A DNA stretch of 64,000 bases from positions 110,564,221 through 110,628,220 of the forward strand of contig OX377202.1 of NCBI GenBank assembly GCA_947396885.1, read 5' to 3'. This document shows positions 56,401 through 64,000 of the stretch, one piece after another. The notes under the pieces are model-generated. The model had not been told where the DNA came from. It did not search any database and saw nothing but the letters and a program-made list of their open reading frames with translations. The stretch is from Heligmosomoides polygyrus polygyrus (lineage: Eukaryota; Nematoda; Chromadorea; Rhabditida; Heligmosomidae). Each line of letters opens with the position of its first letter. Within the stretch, counting starts at the first letter, position 1. Position numbers and translations under genes: made by a program.

Positions 56401-59400
56401 GACGAGTCGACCTGTGTCGCGCAAATCTCCCCCAATTCCCAACCCCGAGCAGCCTGGGCTCCATATTCACGCAAGATGAGAAGTACGTCTTCTACCTTCA
56501 CTCTGCCAAGCAGCGAGTCTGGGTGAAGCCTGGTGAATTGTTACCGACCTTCGTTCGGCGAGATGTTCACGGCGAGAAGCATCTTTGGAGCTTTTGGGTC
56601 TGCGCCCATGGATCGGTTTACCGGAGGCTGTTTCCCAAGAGCACCGCGATGAACTTCAAGGCCATGGTGAACGAAATAGAGGAGATGGGCCGGCGACTCG
56701 CTCTTATTCATTCGCGGCGCTTCAAGAAGGTTCTCCTCTTTGACAACGTCGCACCCCATCGGGAACAAGTAGGCATGGATAAGCTTGGCCAGCTGGGCTA
56801 CGTTCACATGCCTCACCCACCGTATTCACTGGACATCTTTCCATGCAACTACCACTACTACCTGAGCCTACAGTACTTCCTAATCGGAAGGGACACAAGA
56901 ACCCAAGCAGTCCTTGACAACCATATCGAGCAGTTGATCAACACCAGGCTCAAGCAGTTCTGGAAGGATGGGATCGGGAAGTTGGCTGAGCGATGGCAGC
57001 AAGGTCCTTGCACTTAATGGCAAATACATTCCTCAACATCGTTGAGTTGTAATTGAGTTATAAGGAGATAAAGATTTTTTTTCATTTTGTCTCATTACTT
57101 TTGGCCCCCCCCCCTAATAACCTCACGCGGTACGCGGTCGAAAGCCTTCTCCAAGTCGAGAAAGGCGATATGCACCGGCTTCTGTATCTCGCGATGCTTC
57201 TCCACCAGGAGGCGGGCGGCGTGTATAGCATCAATGGTCCCACAACCAGACACAAAACCGCACTGGTTATCGGAGAGCTTGACGATTTCACGGATTCTTC
57301 TATCGAGGATTCGCTCGAAGATCTTCATGCTATACGAAAGCAAGCGAATCGGACGGTAATTGAAGCAGTCCGCAGGACTGCCCTTCTTCTTCCAGATCGG
57401 AATCGTCGTACTGTTGTGCCAGCACTCCGGTACTTTCTTCTCCTTTACTACCTGGTTGAAGAACTCAGTCAACCACTCAGCAGGATACCAGAGCTTTGAC
57501 TTCCAAACATCGGCTGCCAGATCATCCGGCCCTGTCGCCTTACCGGGCTTCATCTTCTTCAGAGCCGCTTCTGTTTCCTCCACGGTGATCTTGTGAACGG
57601 GACCGTGAACAGAAGCCACAGAAGGGATGGCCGGATGAGGAAATCCCATAGTGGAAATTTCCTCATCCGGCCTCCTTATCTCCTTTCTCATGATCACAGG
57701 AGTCAATTTTAGACCATCAATGCTAACAAAAAAAATCAAGGCTGTCTTTATCTGTGCCAGTTTTTCAACGACGCGTATCTGCACCCTATTATTTCCTTGG
57801 GAATAAAAAGTCTAATTTTAAATTGAATCAGGTGTCCAGTCGACATTCACTTTCTTATCGAAACGCACCTATCAAACCAACTGGATATTGCGTGTAGAAA
57901 GGTCCCATTTTCATAATACTACCTCTAACCTGAACTGCTTCTTCTTCCTGTCAGTCGATATACTGTTCAGGGGCCGGATTCATCAAAGTTACTGCAGTAA
58001 CTTTAACGGAGAATTGTAACCGAAAGCTCAGATAACGCGGCCTATCAAGCGATATGGTGAGCGATAAGCCGCGTGATCTGAGCTTTCGCTTACAATTCTC
58101 CGTTAAAGTTACTGCTGTAACTTTGATGAATCCGGCCCCAGGAGGAGTTCTTTTCTGGCATCCGCAAGCGCAATCTCTCTCACTGCTACAGAAGTGAAAT
58201 CCGGTGTGAAAATGGAAAGTAGACGGCGGATAATACGCTCAGGTGTGAACGACATTTTTAGCACACCGATATGGCCCGGGTTTGTATTATTCAATCGTAA
58301 GATAAGCGTATTTGTGTGCAGTTACGGTAGAATTGGTGATACGGTATGATATTGTGGTGGTACAGATATGAATAGTTAAAAAACTAGCACATTTGAAGGC
58401 GCAAATAGACAGCTTTGGTTTGTTGTAAGCATTGATAGTCTAGAATTGCCTCCTGTGATCATGAGAAAGCGCAATAGCAACAAACTAATACGCGCAAAAA
58501 TATTGACAGCACTCGGACTCGAACTGAAAATTCCGCCGGTGTGGTCCTACGAGGCGGCTCTCCTACCGACTGCGCCACCGAGGCACATATCGTGCGGTGT
58601 GTAGAGGTTGATGAGTGTTGCGCACATGCCTTCACACTTCTTTTTCAGGTCTTAAAAAAAGGCTCAGCGAAAACTTACTGTGGCTCTGGACCCCGCTCAC
58701 AAGGCCCTACATCCTGTCAGAATAGCATCGCAAAAGCTCACCATTATTTGGGAACCTTTCCTTGTTAGACTAGCTTCGAAGTTCAGTTTGATTCGAAAGT
58801 GTCTAATATGACGCGGAAATGGTACATGTGTCCTTTCATGACTTTCAAAATTCATGCAGATCGAAAATTTGTACACTCTAGCACATACTTGCAGACTTGT
58901 AGGTATCGATAGATGAAGCTGTTGGCGACAAGAAGTAGAGAGGTGATGAATATCAGGCAGAAGAAGACCAGTAGTACTTGCCCACCAGGTTGCCTTCGCA
59001 GTGGACCGGTTGAGACGAACATATATGAGTAATTTTCGGCGAACAGTATCTGGAAAACGATCAATGTCTACGGTACTGTTTTTGCTGATTGGATTACTCA
59101 TGCTGTTTCAGTTGGATCAGCAGAGAGAATCTTTGTAATAAAATTCTTCACTAAGCTTGCAAGGTTAGAAAACGTCGGAAGCAATGGTTTCTGCGCCGAC
59201 TTTCGATGAAGGGCTACTTTTTCTTCATGTCGATAATATGGGCAGCATTGGGAATTTAAACAGTGCAAAAGATTTGACGAGATTCTTATTTTACCTGCTT
59301 TGTCGTGCAGGTGGTTAGTATTGTAATACTGAAAAGCAAACTTTGAATGCGCTAAGATTTGTGCAAATTTCCGAGTACTTCTTCCATATATGAGTGACAA

Positions 59401-59609
59401 AACAGGCAGATTATAGAACTCACTGGAACTAAAAGGAACAAGCACGAGGAGTAGATGATGTTCTGAATCCCGGTGAGTAGAAAGAAGTACTTGTAGGACT
59501 TGACCATCCTCAGCGGACAGCGGAAATAGACGTAAATCAGGTAGAGGTTGAGCAGAATCGACAGCGACGAGACGATCTGACAAGCCCAGTCCAGCACAGT
59601 ACTGGCCAT
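50438..59609 (-). CDS. gene C: seven-transmembrane chemoreceptor, Str/Srd-like
   Basis: Exons 59609-59424, 59049-58889, 54936-54732, 52694-52518 and 50719-50438 (186, 161, 205, 177, 282 nt) join in frame to 336 aa; all introns are GT-AG. Exon 1 has TM1 (LSILLNLYLIYVYF) and TM2 (YFFLLTGIQNIIYSSCLFLL); exon 2 TM3 ending NSFIYRYLQVC; exon 3 TM4 (IVLNAVVVGNWAFIVCVALW) and the following loop; exon 4 TM5 with LRKLHQQMFALLLLQ; exon 5 TM6 and TM7 with LFPFFAPIVIVLFLKDYRIY and a tail SIFISGMRTNQVSELSGS. The tail also resembles gene B's. It is likely a chemosensory receptor in neuronal membrane. Intron 2 (4 kb) holds two SINE-1 copies, one with nested insertions, and intron 3 holds fold-back element FB1. 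The start ATG has only a weak acceptor-like TTTAG upstream, so the 5' end is less certain than in B. Confidence 0.88.
51115..51745 (+). mobile_element. decayed mariner fragment in gene C intron 4
   Basis: Codons in changing frames read KNDPFLERLMTADE (first Asp region), TVESYCRDLDILFEKLRKM, VLLQDSAQPHSSEVSRQKL (second Asp) and LEVLHHAPYSPHLSQL (third Asp lost). The right end, GTCCATTTCGG...CAACAACCTAA at about 51711-51745, looks like a mariner terminus. The left end is missing. Confidence 0.7.
51845..52145 (-). repeat. SINE-2 copy, well preserved
   Basis: Reverse-oriented: tail GGATAAAATATAAAGGACGG, body ACTTGCGGTGGCCAGCCGAT at 51960-51979, and head complement CTCATCCGACTACGCTACAC. It lies in gene C intron 4, close to the mariner fragment. 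Confidence 0.82.
53297..53375 (+). repeat. tRNA-like segment in FB1 left half
   Basis: AGTCGGTAGCTCAGCAGGG matches a tRNA A box and CCAGATGTTCGACTCCCGTG a B box about 45 nt later; a T-run follows within 20 nt, like a polymerase III stop. Stem pairing is poor. Confidence 0.55.
54200..54275 (-). repeat. tRNA-like segment in FB1 right half
   Basis: On the minus strand, GAGTCGGTGGCGCAGCAGG (A box) and AGATGTTCGAATCTCGAGC (B box) mirror the left-half segment. A corresponding complement occurs in the first FB1 copy at about 38215-38310. Confidence 0.55.
54488..54700 (+). repeat. SINE-2 copy, degenerate
   Basis: Follows FB1 directly. TCCGGGGTAGGTGAACTGGT and GAACGCGTGGCGCATCCCAC are recognisable family words; the head is missing. 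It lies 32 bp from the exon 3 donor of gene C. Confidence 0.6.
56207..57117 (+). mobile_element. 0.9-kb mariner with G-rich ends, copy 2
   Basis: TTAGGGGGGGGGCCAAAAGT and mirrored ACTTTTGGCCCCCCCCCCTA ends, flanked by TA (56205-56206 and 57118-57119). Length 911 bp. It sits in the palm codons of the RTE fragment; excising it with one TA restores the codons for EVIWYA. Confidence 0.92.
56460..57017 (+). pseudogene. mariner transposase fragment, DD34N
   Basis: Open from the first catalytic motif (FTQDEKYVFYLHSAKQRVW) through GELLPTFVRRDVHGEKHLWS and FDNVAPHREQVGMDK (second Asp) to HPPYSLDIFPCNYHYYLSLQ, where the third catalytic position is Asn, 34 residues on. The N-terminal DNA-binding part is reduced to LTEAHLKSYHFRPFPK in another frame. 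It matches the copy at 47422-48155 closely. Confidence 0.85.
57970..58140. mobile_element. palindromic MITE in gene C intron 2
   Basis: Ends GGGGCCGGATTCATCAAAGT and mirror ACTTTGATGAATCCGGCCCC, with arms of about 70 bp (TTTAACGGAGAATTGTAA mirrored as TTACAATTCTCCGTTAAA). A fragment of the same family is at 26462-26521. Confidence 0.82.
58385..58768 (-). repeat. SINE-1 copy, inverted
   Basis: Complement of the family: GATCATGAGAAAGCGCAATA, GGACTCGAACTGAAAATTCC (B box complement), CTACCGACTGCGCCACCGAG (A box complement), and TTGGGAACCTTTCCTTGTTA at its outer end. It lies about 120 bp downstream of gene C exon 2. Confidence 0.82.
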
Positions 59610-60324
59610 TCCTTAAGCGACTAAATGCCGGTGATGTCTTGTTTTTTGGACACCCTTCCGGACTGGAGACAGCCGTTTCTATGGTCACATGATTTGATAG
59701 GCTGTTGAGCATTGGTTGTTGAGGAACAAGTAGCTGCATAGTAATGGCTACGTCTAGTTCCTGTTCATGGTACACGTCGGAGCACCGCAGAATACTGCTC
59801 GAAGGCTCACTAGAATGGTTGAATTTGGGACGCCAAATTGAAGACCTGCTTGCTAGCCCTGATAAATGATGAGTAGAATCTCCAGATCTTTCCTAAGATG
59901 TTTGAAGGATAGAATTTTCTCCATGAATCGAAAGACTTCTAGAGTCGATGAATTCATGGAGATATGTCCAGCGTTTGTTTCCTTTAATACTTGTCCAGTG
60001 TTTATTTATTTGTTATATACATATACTCATGATGCTCCAAAATAGAAGAACAGACACCAGCCATGAAAAAAGTGCCATCAACATGATCTAAGTACGCAAT
60101 AAAAAAGGAAAGACCACGAATAAAGAGATAACTCGAAAACGGGAGGTATTGATGGCTGTATCAATGAAGCTGATCTTGAAAGACCTCATGGAGCTCGTAA
60201 ATCGTAGTGGGTTTCACGTTTAACATTATTTGACAGCCGGCTCACATACGCAATTCTAAATCATGAGCATTATCACTAGTTAGAGAAAAATTCAATAAAT
60301 TTTAGAAACATGGATAAATGATAA
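59610..60324. other. upstream region of gene C
   Basis: No gene seen. A TTTATTTATTTG tract at 60002-60014 may be an old LINE tail. Promoter elements cannot be named from sequence alone. Confidence 0.4.
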
Positions 60325-60612
60325 ACGATAAAGGACGGCTTAGTGAATTCCTTCCTAGATGCGCCGCGCATTCTAATTCTACGGGATATCGTGGAGGCAA
60401 TTTGAATATGTGCATATTTGGTCATACATTTACTTGCGGTGACCAGCCGATGGACAAGCAGCGCTTTATTCTTTCCAGACAAATCTGGTACCAGTTCACC
60501 GACCGACCCCGAAGAGATGAAAGGCTTGGTTGGCCTGGGCGGGAAATCCGAACCAGGAACCTGGTATCGAGTGCGGGCGACAGCCGGCGCCTCCTCCGAC
60601 TGCGCTACACGA
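60325..60612 (-). repeat. SINE-2 copy
   Basis: Reverse-oriented: tail ACGATAAAGGACGGCTTAG, body ACTTGCGGTGACCAGCCGAT at 60431-60450, B-box complement ATCCGAACCAGGAACCTGG, and head complement CTCCTCCGACTGCGCTACAC. Confidence 0.82.
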
Positions 60613-60905
60613 GAAATGTAGAAAGAATAACAAAATTATGTATAAATATTATTTATTTTATAAAATCATGATCAAACAGAACAATTCATATTTTAGAAAC
60701 AGCGAAAAATTTCCTCATGAGTTATAACATCTCCCTCTTTACTTAACCACCGAGGGAAGTTATAACATTACGGTTTGTCTGAACAAAGGTGCCGAAACCA
60801 CCGCGTTCTATTTTATTAATATTTGTTTATTTTCTTTATTAATATTTCAGCTATACTAGAATTACAGAAGAGACAGACTGGTTTATCTATATCAAGGATC
60901 ATGTA

Positions 60906-61953
60906 TTAGGTTGTCCCATAAGTATCCGCCTTTTTTTCAACGATTCACTGCGGATTTCGCCGGCGGTCTCTTGCACAGCACTGCACAGCATTCGAAAGAG
61001 AATGATTTGCTCTATCACAGCATGTATTGCATTTCTTTTTTCATCATGAATTTCGTCAATTTTTAAGTCGTTGAAGTGAAAAGTGAAAAAGTGAAAAAGT
61101 GGCCATCGGCACAGTTGTTCTCTTCGCTTAGGTTCGGAATTTTTGCGCAGTTTTTATAGCATTCGGAAGACAATGTTCTGCACTACAAGATTATGTGTTG
61201 GTCCTATTTGCTCAATTGTCCTTTATTGATTTTTAGGCCGTCAAATTGGGATGTCCGACTTTTCCGCCCGAATTTTTACCGACAGCTCAGTTCTGTGGTT
61301 GGACTTCTTTGCTTGGTGTCATATGTCGTTCAGAAGAGGATGCCTTGCTCAATAAGAATTTGTGTCGCGTTTATTGGCTCATGCTGATTTCTGTCGAATA
61401 TCAACAACTGAACAAGGAGAAGGAGTTGTTGGTAAAGATGGTTTTTTGGAATTTTGTTGATATTCGACAGAAATTAGCATGAGCCAATAAACGCAACACA
61501 AATTCTTATAGAGCAAGACATTCTCTTTCGAACGACACACAACTCTGAGCAAAAAACTCTTACCGCAGAGCACGAGTTTCGATAAAAGCTCGGACGGGAA
61601 AGTTGGACGTCCCAATTTGATGGCCTAAAAACCAATAAAGGACAAATGAGCAAATAGCTCTAACACACATTCTTTTAGTACAGAACATTGCCTACCAAAT
61701 GCTGTAAAAAACTGCCAAAAATTCCAAACCTAAGCGGAGAGAACAAGTGCGCAAATGGCTACTTCTTCACTTTTCACTTTTCACTTCAACGACCTAAAAA
61801 TTGAAAAATTTCAGGATGAAAAAAGAAATGCAACACATGTTCTGATAGAGCAAATCATGTTCTTTCGAAGGCTGTATAGCGCTATGCAAGAGACCGCCCG
61901 CGAAATCCGCAATGAATCGTTCAGAAAACGGCGGGGCTTATGGGAGAACCTAA
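60906..61953. mobile_element. 1-kb palindromic mariner-ended element (copy 2)
   Basis: TA-flanked ends TTAGGTTGTCCCATAAGTAT and, mirrored, GGGCTTATGGGAGAACCTAA. Same palindromic build and words as 8993-10027 (AACGATTCACTGCGGATTTC; AATCAGCATGAGCC-type centre). No transposase frame. Confidence 0.88.
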
Positions 61954-62056
61954 TACATCCTTCACATGGTTGTATGGCAAGTGCTTCTGCTCTCGCTTCG
62001 AATAGGCTCTGTGACGTCGATTTTGAAAGGTGCGGTTCAATGGACTCTAGAAGGCT

Positions 62057-62091
<35 letters not shown>

Positions 62092-62494
62092 TTATTAATT
62101 CGTTTATTCTAAATAGAAATAAATAGTTAAAGTTAAATACATAACGTGCCAAAGACACTTAACACAACACAGCTGCGCCATGTAAAAATTGTAGTATGCC
62201 TACAAGAAGCAAAACAAAAAATTTACTTAAATTGTTGGAGTAATTGGATTGACTAGTCAATGAGTAAGTATCATCACATGCTTTTTTCTTCCTTTATCTA
62301 TTCCTCTCTTTATTTTTTCTACCTTTGTAGGAAGCGAGGAAATTGAAAGAAGTATAAACCTTACTTTGAAACAAATATCACGAAAGAAGACAATAGTGCA
62401 TCTCTTATAGTACAATCGTGCACGCCTGGCTAACGGAGAACTCCGGTCCAACAGTGAAACCCATCATAACATGTATATCGTCCCTTGATCTAGA
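61954..62494. other. intergenic with (TTTA)n tract
   Basis: A TTTA repeat of about 40 bases (62056-62095) resembles the tail of a retroelement in reverse orientation. Nothing else recognisable. Confidence 0.5.
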
Positions 62495-63334
62495 TTCTCA
62501 AGCGCGCGTCAGCAAAGTCTCCATTCGTCCTTGTCGCTCACCAGAGTGTTCCAATGTCTCTTTCTCGCTCGAGGGACGCGAAGAGCGTCATATCAGGACT
62601 TTCACGAAGAAGTTCGACCAACGCATTGTTGTGCCTATGGTGTTCTCTTGACATCCCATCCCAGTCGGTGTTGGCTTCTATCCAACGGGTATCTGCGATA
62701 CGCATTACGTGGCCGGCCCACCTAATTTTCGACGACTTAGCTATGCGACAGCGTCTCTGATCATCGAACGTCGTCGAAGCTCGGGCCTCCGGAAGCCTTC
62801 ACTCGTGCCACTCCGGGCATCGTCCTCTCAATTCTCCGCGATGCTGATCGCGTGTTTATCTGCTTTCATGTAGCCCATGTTTCTGGGGCGTATGTTAGCG
62901 CAGGAAGAACGGTGGAGTCGAAATGATGAAAAAAAATTGAAAGCTCTCCAAGCCGCTCATGCTTAGCTCTGGCGCTAGGTCGTTGGCCATATCGACTTCG
63001 CAACCCAGATACACATAGCTGGAGCATTCGGAGAAGTTCGTTCAGTTGAGCGAGAATAGGGCATCAGAAAGTCGTCCTTTCCTCATGAACATCGTCTTCG
63101 TAAGATTCAGGTTCCTGGTTGATGTTCAGTGTATGAGCACAAGGTGGTCAGCGAAGCGAAGATGCTGCAGCTGCCGGCTGTCGATCTTCACTCCCTCGCC
63201 TTCCCGTACTAGTTCGCGCATGACGTTTTCGAGGGTGGCGCTGAAGAGGTTCGGGATATGGTATTCCCTTGCCTAACCCTTCGCTTCACATTGACGACGA
63301 CGTTACAGAATGGTGAGATCTTGGCCGTGAATCA
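62495..63334 (-). mobile_element. RTE fragment, decayed
   Basis: Minus-strand relative of 2421-5003 covering the C-terminal tail back to the palm region, with many small deletions (for example near 62935 and 63120, where the catalytic-box region is disrupted). It stops abruptly near 63334, at a point internal to the RT. Confidence 0.85.
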
Positions 63335-63351
63335 ACGGTCGTGTCGAGAGA

Positions 63352-64000
63352 ATCAGAGCGTCATGTCGGTCGTTCAAGGCTTTCACGAAGAAGTCCGACC
63401 AAAGCATTTGTGGGCGTCCTGGTATTCGGTAACGGCTCTCGTCCAGCGGGTTTCTGCGAAGCGCATTACATGGTCGGCCCACCTAATTTTCGACAACTTG
63501 GCCCACGCGACAGCGTCTCTGATCTTCGAACGTCGGCTAAGCTCGGAACTCTGGAGGCCTTCTCTCACTTGCGTGAGTCGTCGTCTCGTATCGTGCTCTC
63601 AATTCCGCTGCGCGACGCTGATCGCGTGCTCGTATAACCCAGGTCTCTGAGGTCGCTAGGTCGTTGGCCATATTGACTTCGCGACCCAGATAGACGTAGC
63701 TGGAGCATTCAAAGATGTTTGTTCCGTTGAGCGAGAATGGGGCATCAGAAACTTGTTCGTTCCACATGAACATCGTCTTCGTAAGGTTCAGCTGCAGTCC
63801 AACGTTCCCACATACACGATCGAAGTCGGCCAGCATTCGTTCCGCCTGACTGATGCTCGGGGTTATGAGCACGATGTCGTCAGCGAAGCGAAGATGGTGC
63901 AATTGCCGGCCGTCGACCTTCACTCCCATGTCTTCCCATTCTAGTTCGCGCATGACGTTTTCGAGGGTGGCGCTGAAGAGCTTCGGGGATATGGTATCCC
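63352..64000 (-). mobile_element. RTE fragment running off the right edge
   Basis: A second minus-strand RTE piece directly beside the previous one. It restarts at the C-terminal tail (about 2535 equivalent) and continues beyond the window. Frame 63953-63537 includes [39 protein letters not shown] and LNLTKTMFM. About 390 bp are deleted near 63650 relative to the long copy. It is more similar to the 2421-5003 copy than its neighbour is. Confidence 0.85.

Larger units (their letters stand above)
56156..57682 (-). mobile_element. second RTE-type retroelement with 13-bp target duplication
   Basis: Flanked by CTTTCTCATGATC on both sides (56143-56155, 57683-57695). On the minus strand it starts in the fingers part of a reverse transcriptase and ends in a GAA repeat (56156-56172), so the 3' tail is at the left. 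It differs in sequence from the RTE at 2421-5003. The mariner 56207-57117 is nested within. Confidence 0.9.
56172..57682 (-). pseudogene. RTE reverse transcriptase fragment, split by mariner
   Basis: Encodes VEETEAALKKMKPGKATGPD, the fingers motif FNYRPIRLLSYSMKIFERIL, QCGFVSGCGTIDAIHAARLL and the palm motif HIAFLDLEKAFDRVPREVI. The mariner interrupts the frame there, and WYALRRHN plus a stop follow on the other side. The catalytic YADD-type box and all downstream domains are missing before the GAA tail, so the copy was internally deleted as well as 5'-truncated. Confidence 0.88.
55893..57810 (+). repeat. SINE-1 copy, interrupted by RTE plus mariner
   Basis: The left part is 55893-56155 (AAGGTTCCCAACTCATGGTG, B-box-like TCAGTTCGAGTCCGAGTGC). 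The right part resumes at 57683 (CTTTCTCATGATCACAGGAG) and ends near TTGGGAATAAAAAGTC. Removing the insert restores the order of the intact copy at 43401-43835. Confidence 0.88.

Noticed and set aside
59098..59775. 225-codon minus-strand frame overlapping gene C exon 1
   Set aside because: It is a shadow frame; the membrane-segment frame 59609-59424 with a proper donor is the coding one.
1..64000. CRISPR arrays, bacterial operons or an embedded viral or defence cassette
   Set aside because: No regularly spaced direct repeats and no prokaryotic gene organisation; introns and nematode-type transposons dominate throughout.

Overview
The window looks like a piece of a parasitic nematode genome, most likely a clade V strongylid such as a hookworm (Ancylostoma or a relative). 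The evidence is threefold: multi-exon seven-transmembrane chemoreceptor genes of the Str/Srd type; splice-acceptor-like sites just upstream of start codons, as expected for spliced-leader trans-splicing; and a dense mix of mariner, RTE, hAT, tRNA-headed SINE-like and palindromic elements. Two mariner copies resemble the 'bandit' family that I recall from the dog hookworm. The species assignment is inference. There are no bacterial-style operons and no CRISPR array. One 200-base run of N lies at 5004-5203.

Host genes: three complete chemoreceptor genes and one orphan first exon, all on the minus strand. Gene A is 16173-19545 (5 exons, 316 aa), gene B is 33863-43333 (5 exons, 339 aa) and gene C is 50438-59609 (5 exons, 336 aa). 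The orphan exon 1 (8622-8819) is a close paralogue of gene A exon 1. B and C share the lengths of exons 2-5 (161, 205, 177, 282 nt) and all intron phases; A shares the phases and the 161-nt exon 2. This is a dispersed tandem family with B and C as the closest pair. Introns are swollen by transposons to as much as about 4 kb.

Mobile DNA fills most of the rest. Left end: an internally deleted bandit-like mariner (47-931), a nearly full-length RTE retrotransposon with a long open frame running into the gap (2421-5003), and an RTE fragment (7780-8411). Middle: a 1-kb mariner-ended palindrome (8993-10027, second copy 60906-61953), a hAT element with an 8-bp target duplication (11843-13606), a mariner made of two inverted 3' halves (20164-21056), nested palindromes (23700-24892), a decayed mariner inside a hAT remnant (27946-29192), and a fold-back element carrying an acidic open frame (30340-31712). 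Inside gene B: a mariner inserted into a SINE (34772-36034), a fold-back element with tRNA-like boxes (37435-38529), a palindrome interrupted by a Harbinger-type MITE (39146-39310), and a second bandit-like mariner (40564-41819). Right part: two 0.9-kb mariners whose third catalytic position is Asn (47322-48228, 56207-57117), a 5'-truncated CR1-like LINE (49031-50175), a three-layer nest SINE/RTE/mariner (55893-57810), and two adjoining RTE fragments at the right edge (62495-64000).

Two tRNA-headed repeat families (here SINE-1 and SINE-2) recur many times and serve as insertion targets. No single new 'system' is proven. The most distinctive observations are the layered insertions with recoverable empty sites, the DD34N mariner family, the head-to-head mariner dimer, and the fold-back elements that carry tRNA-like promoter boxes or an uncharacterised open frame.
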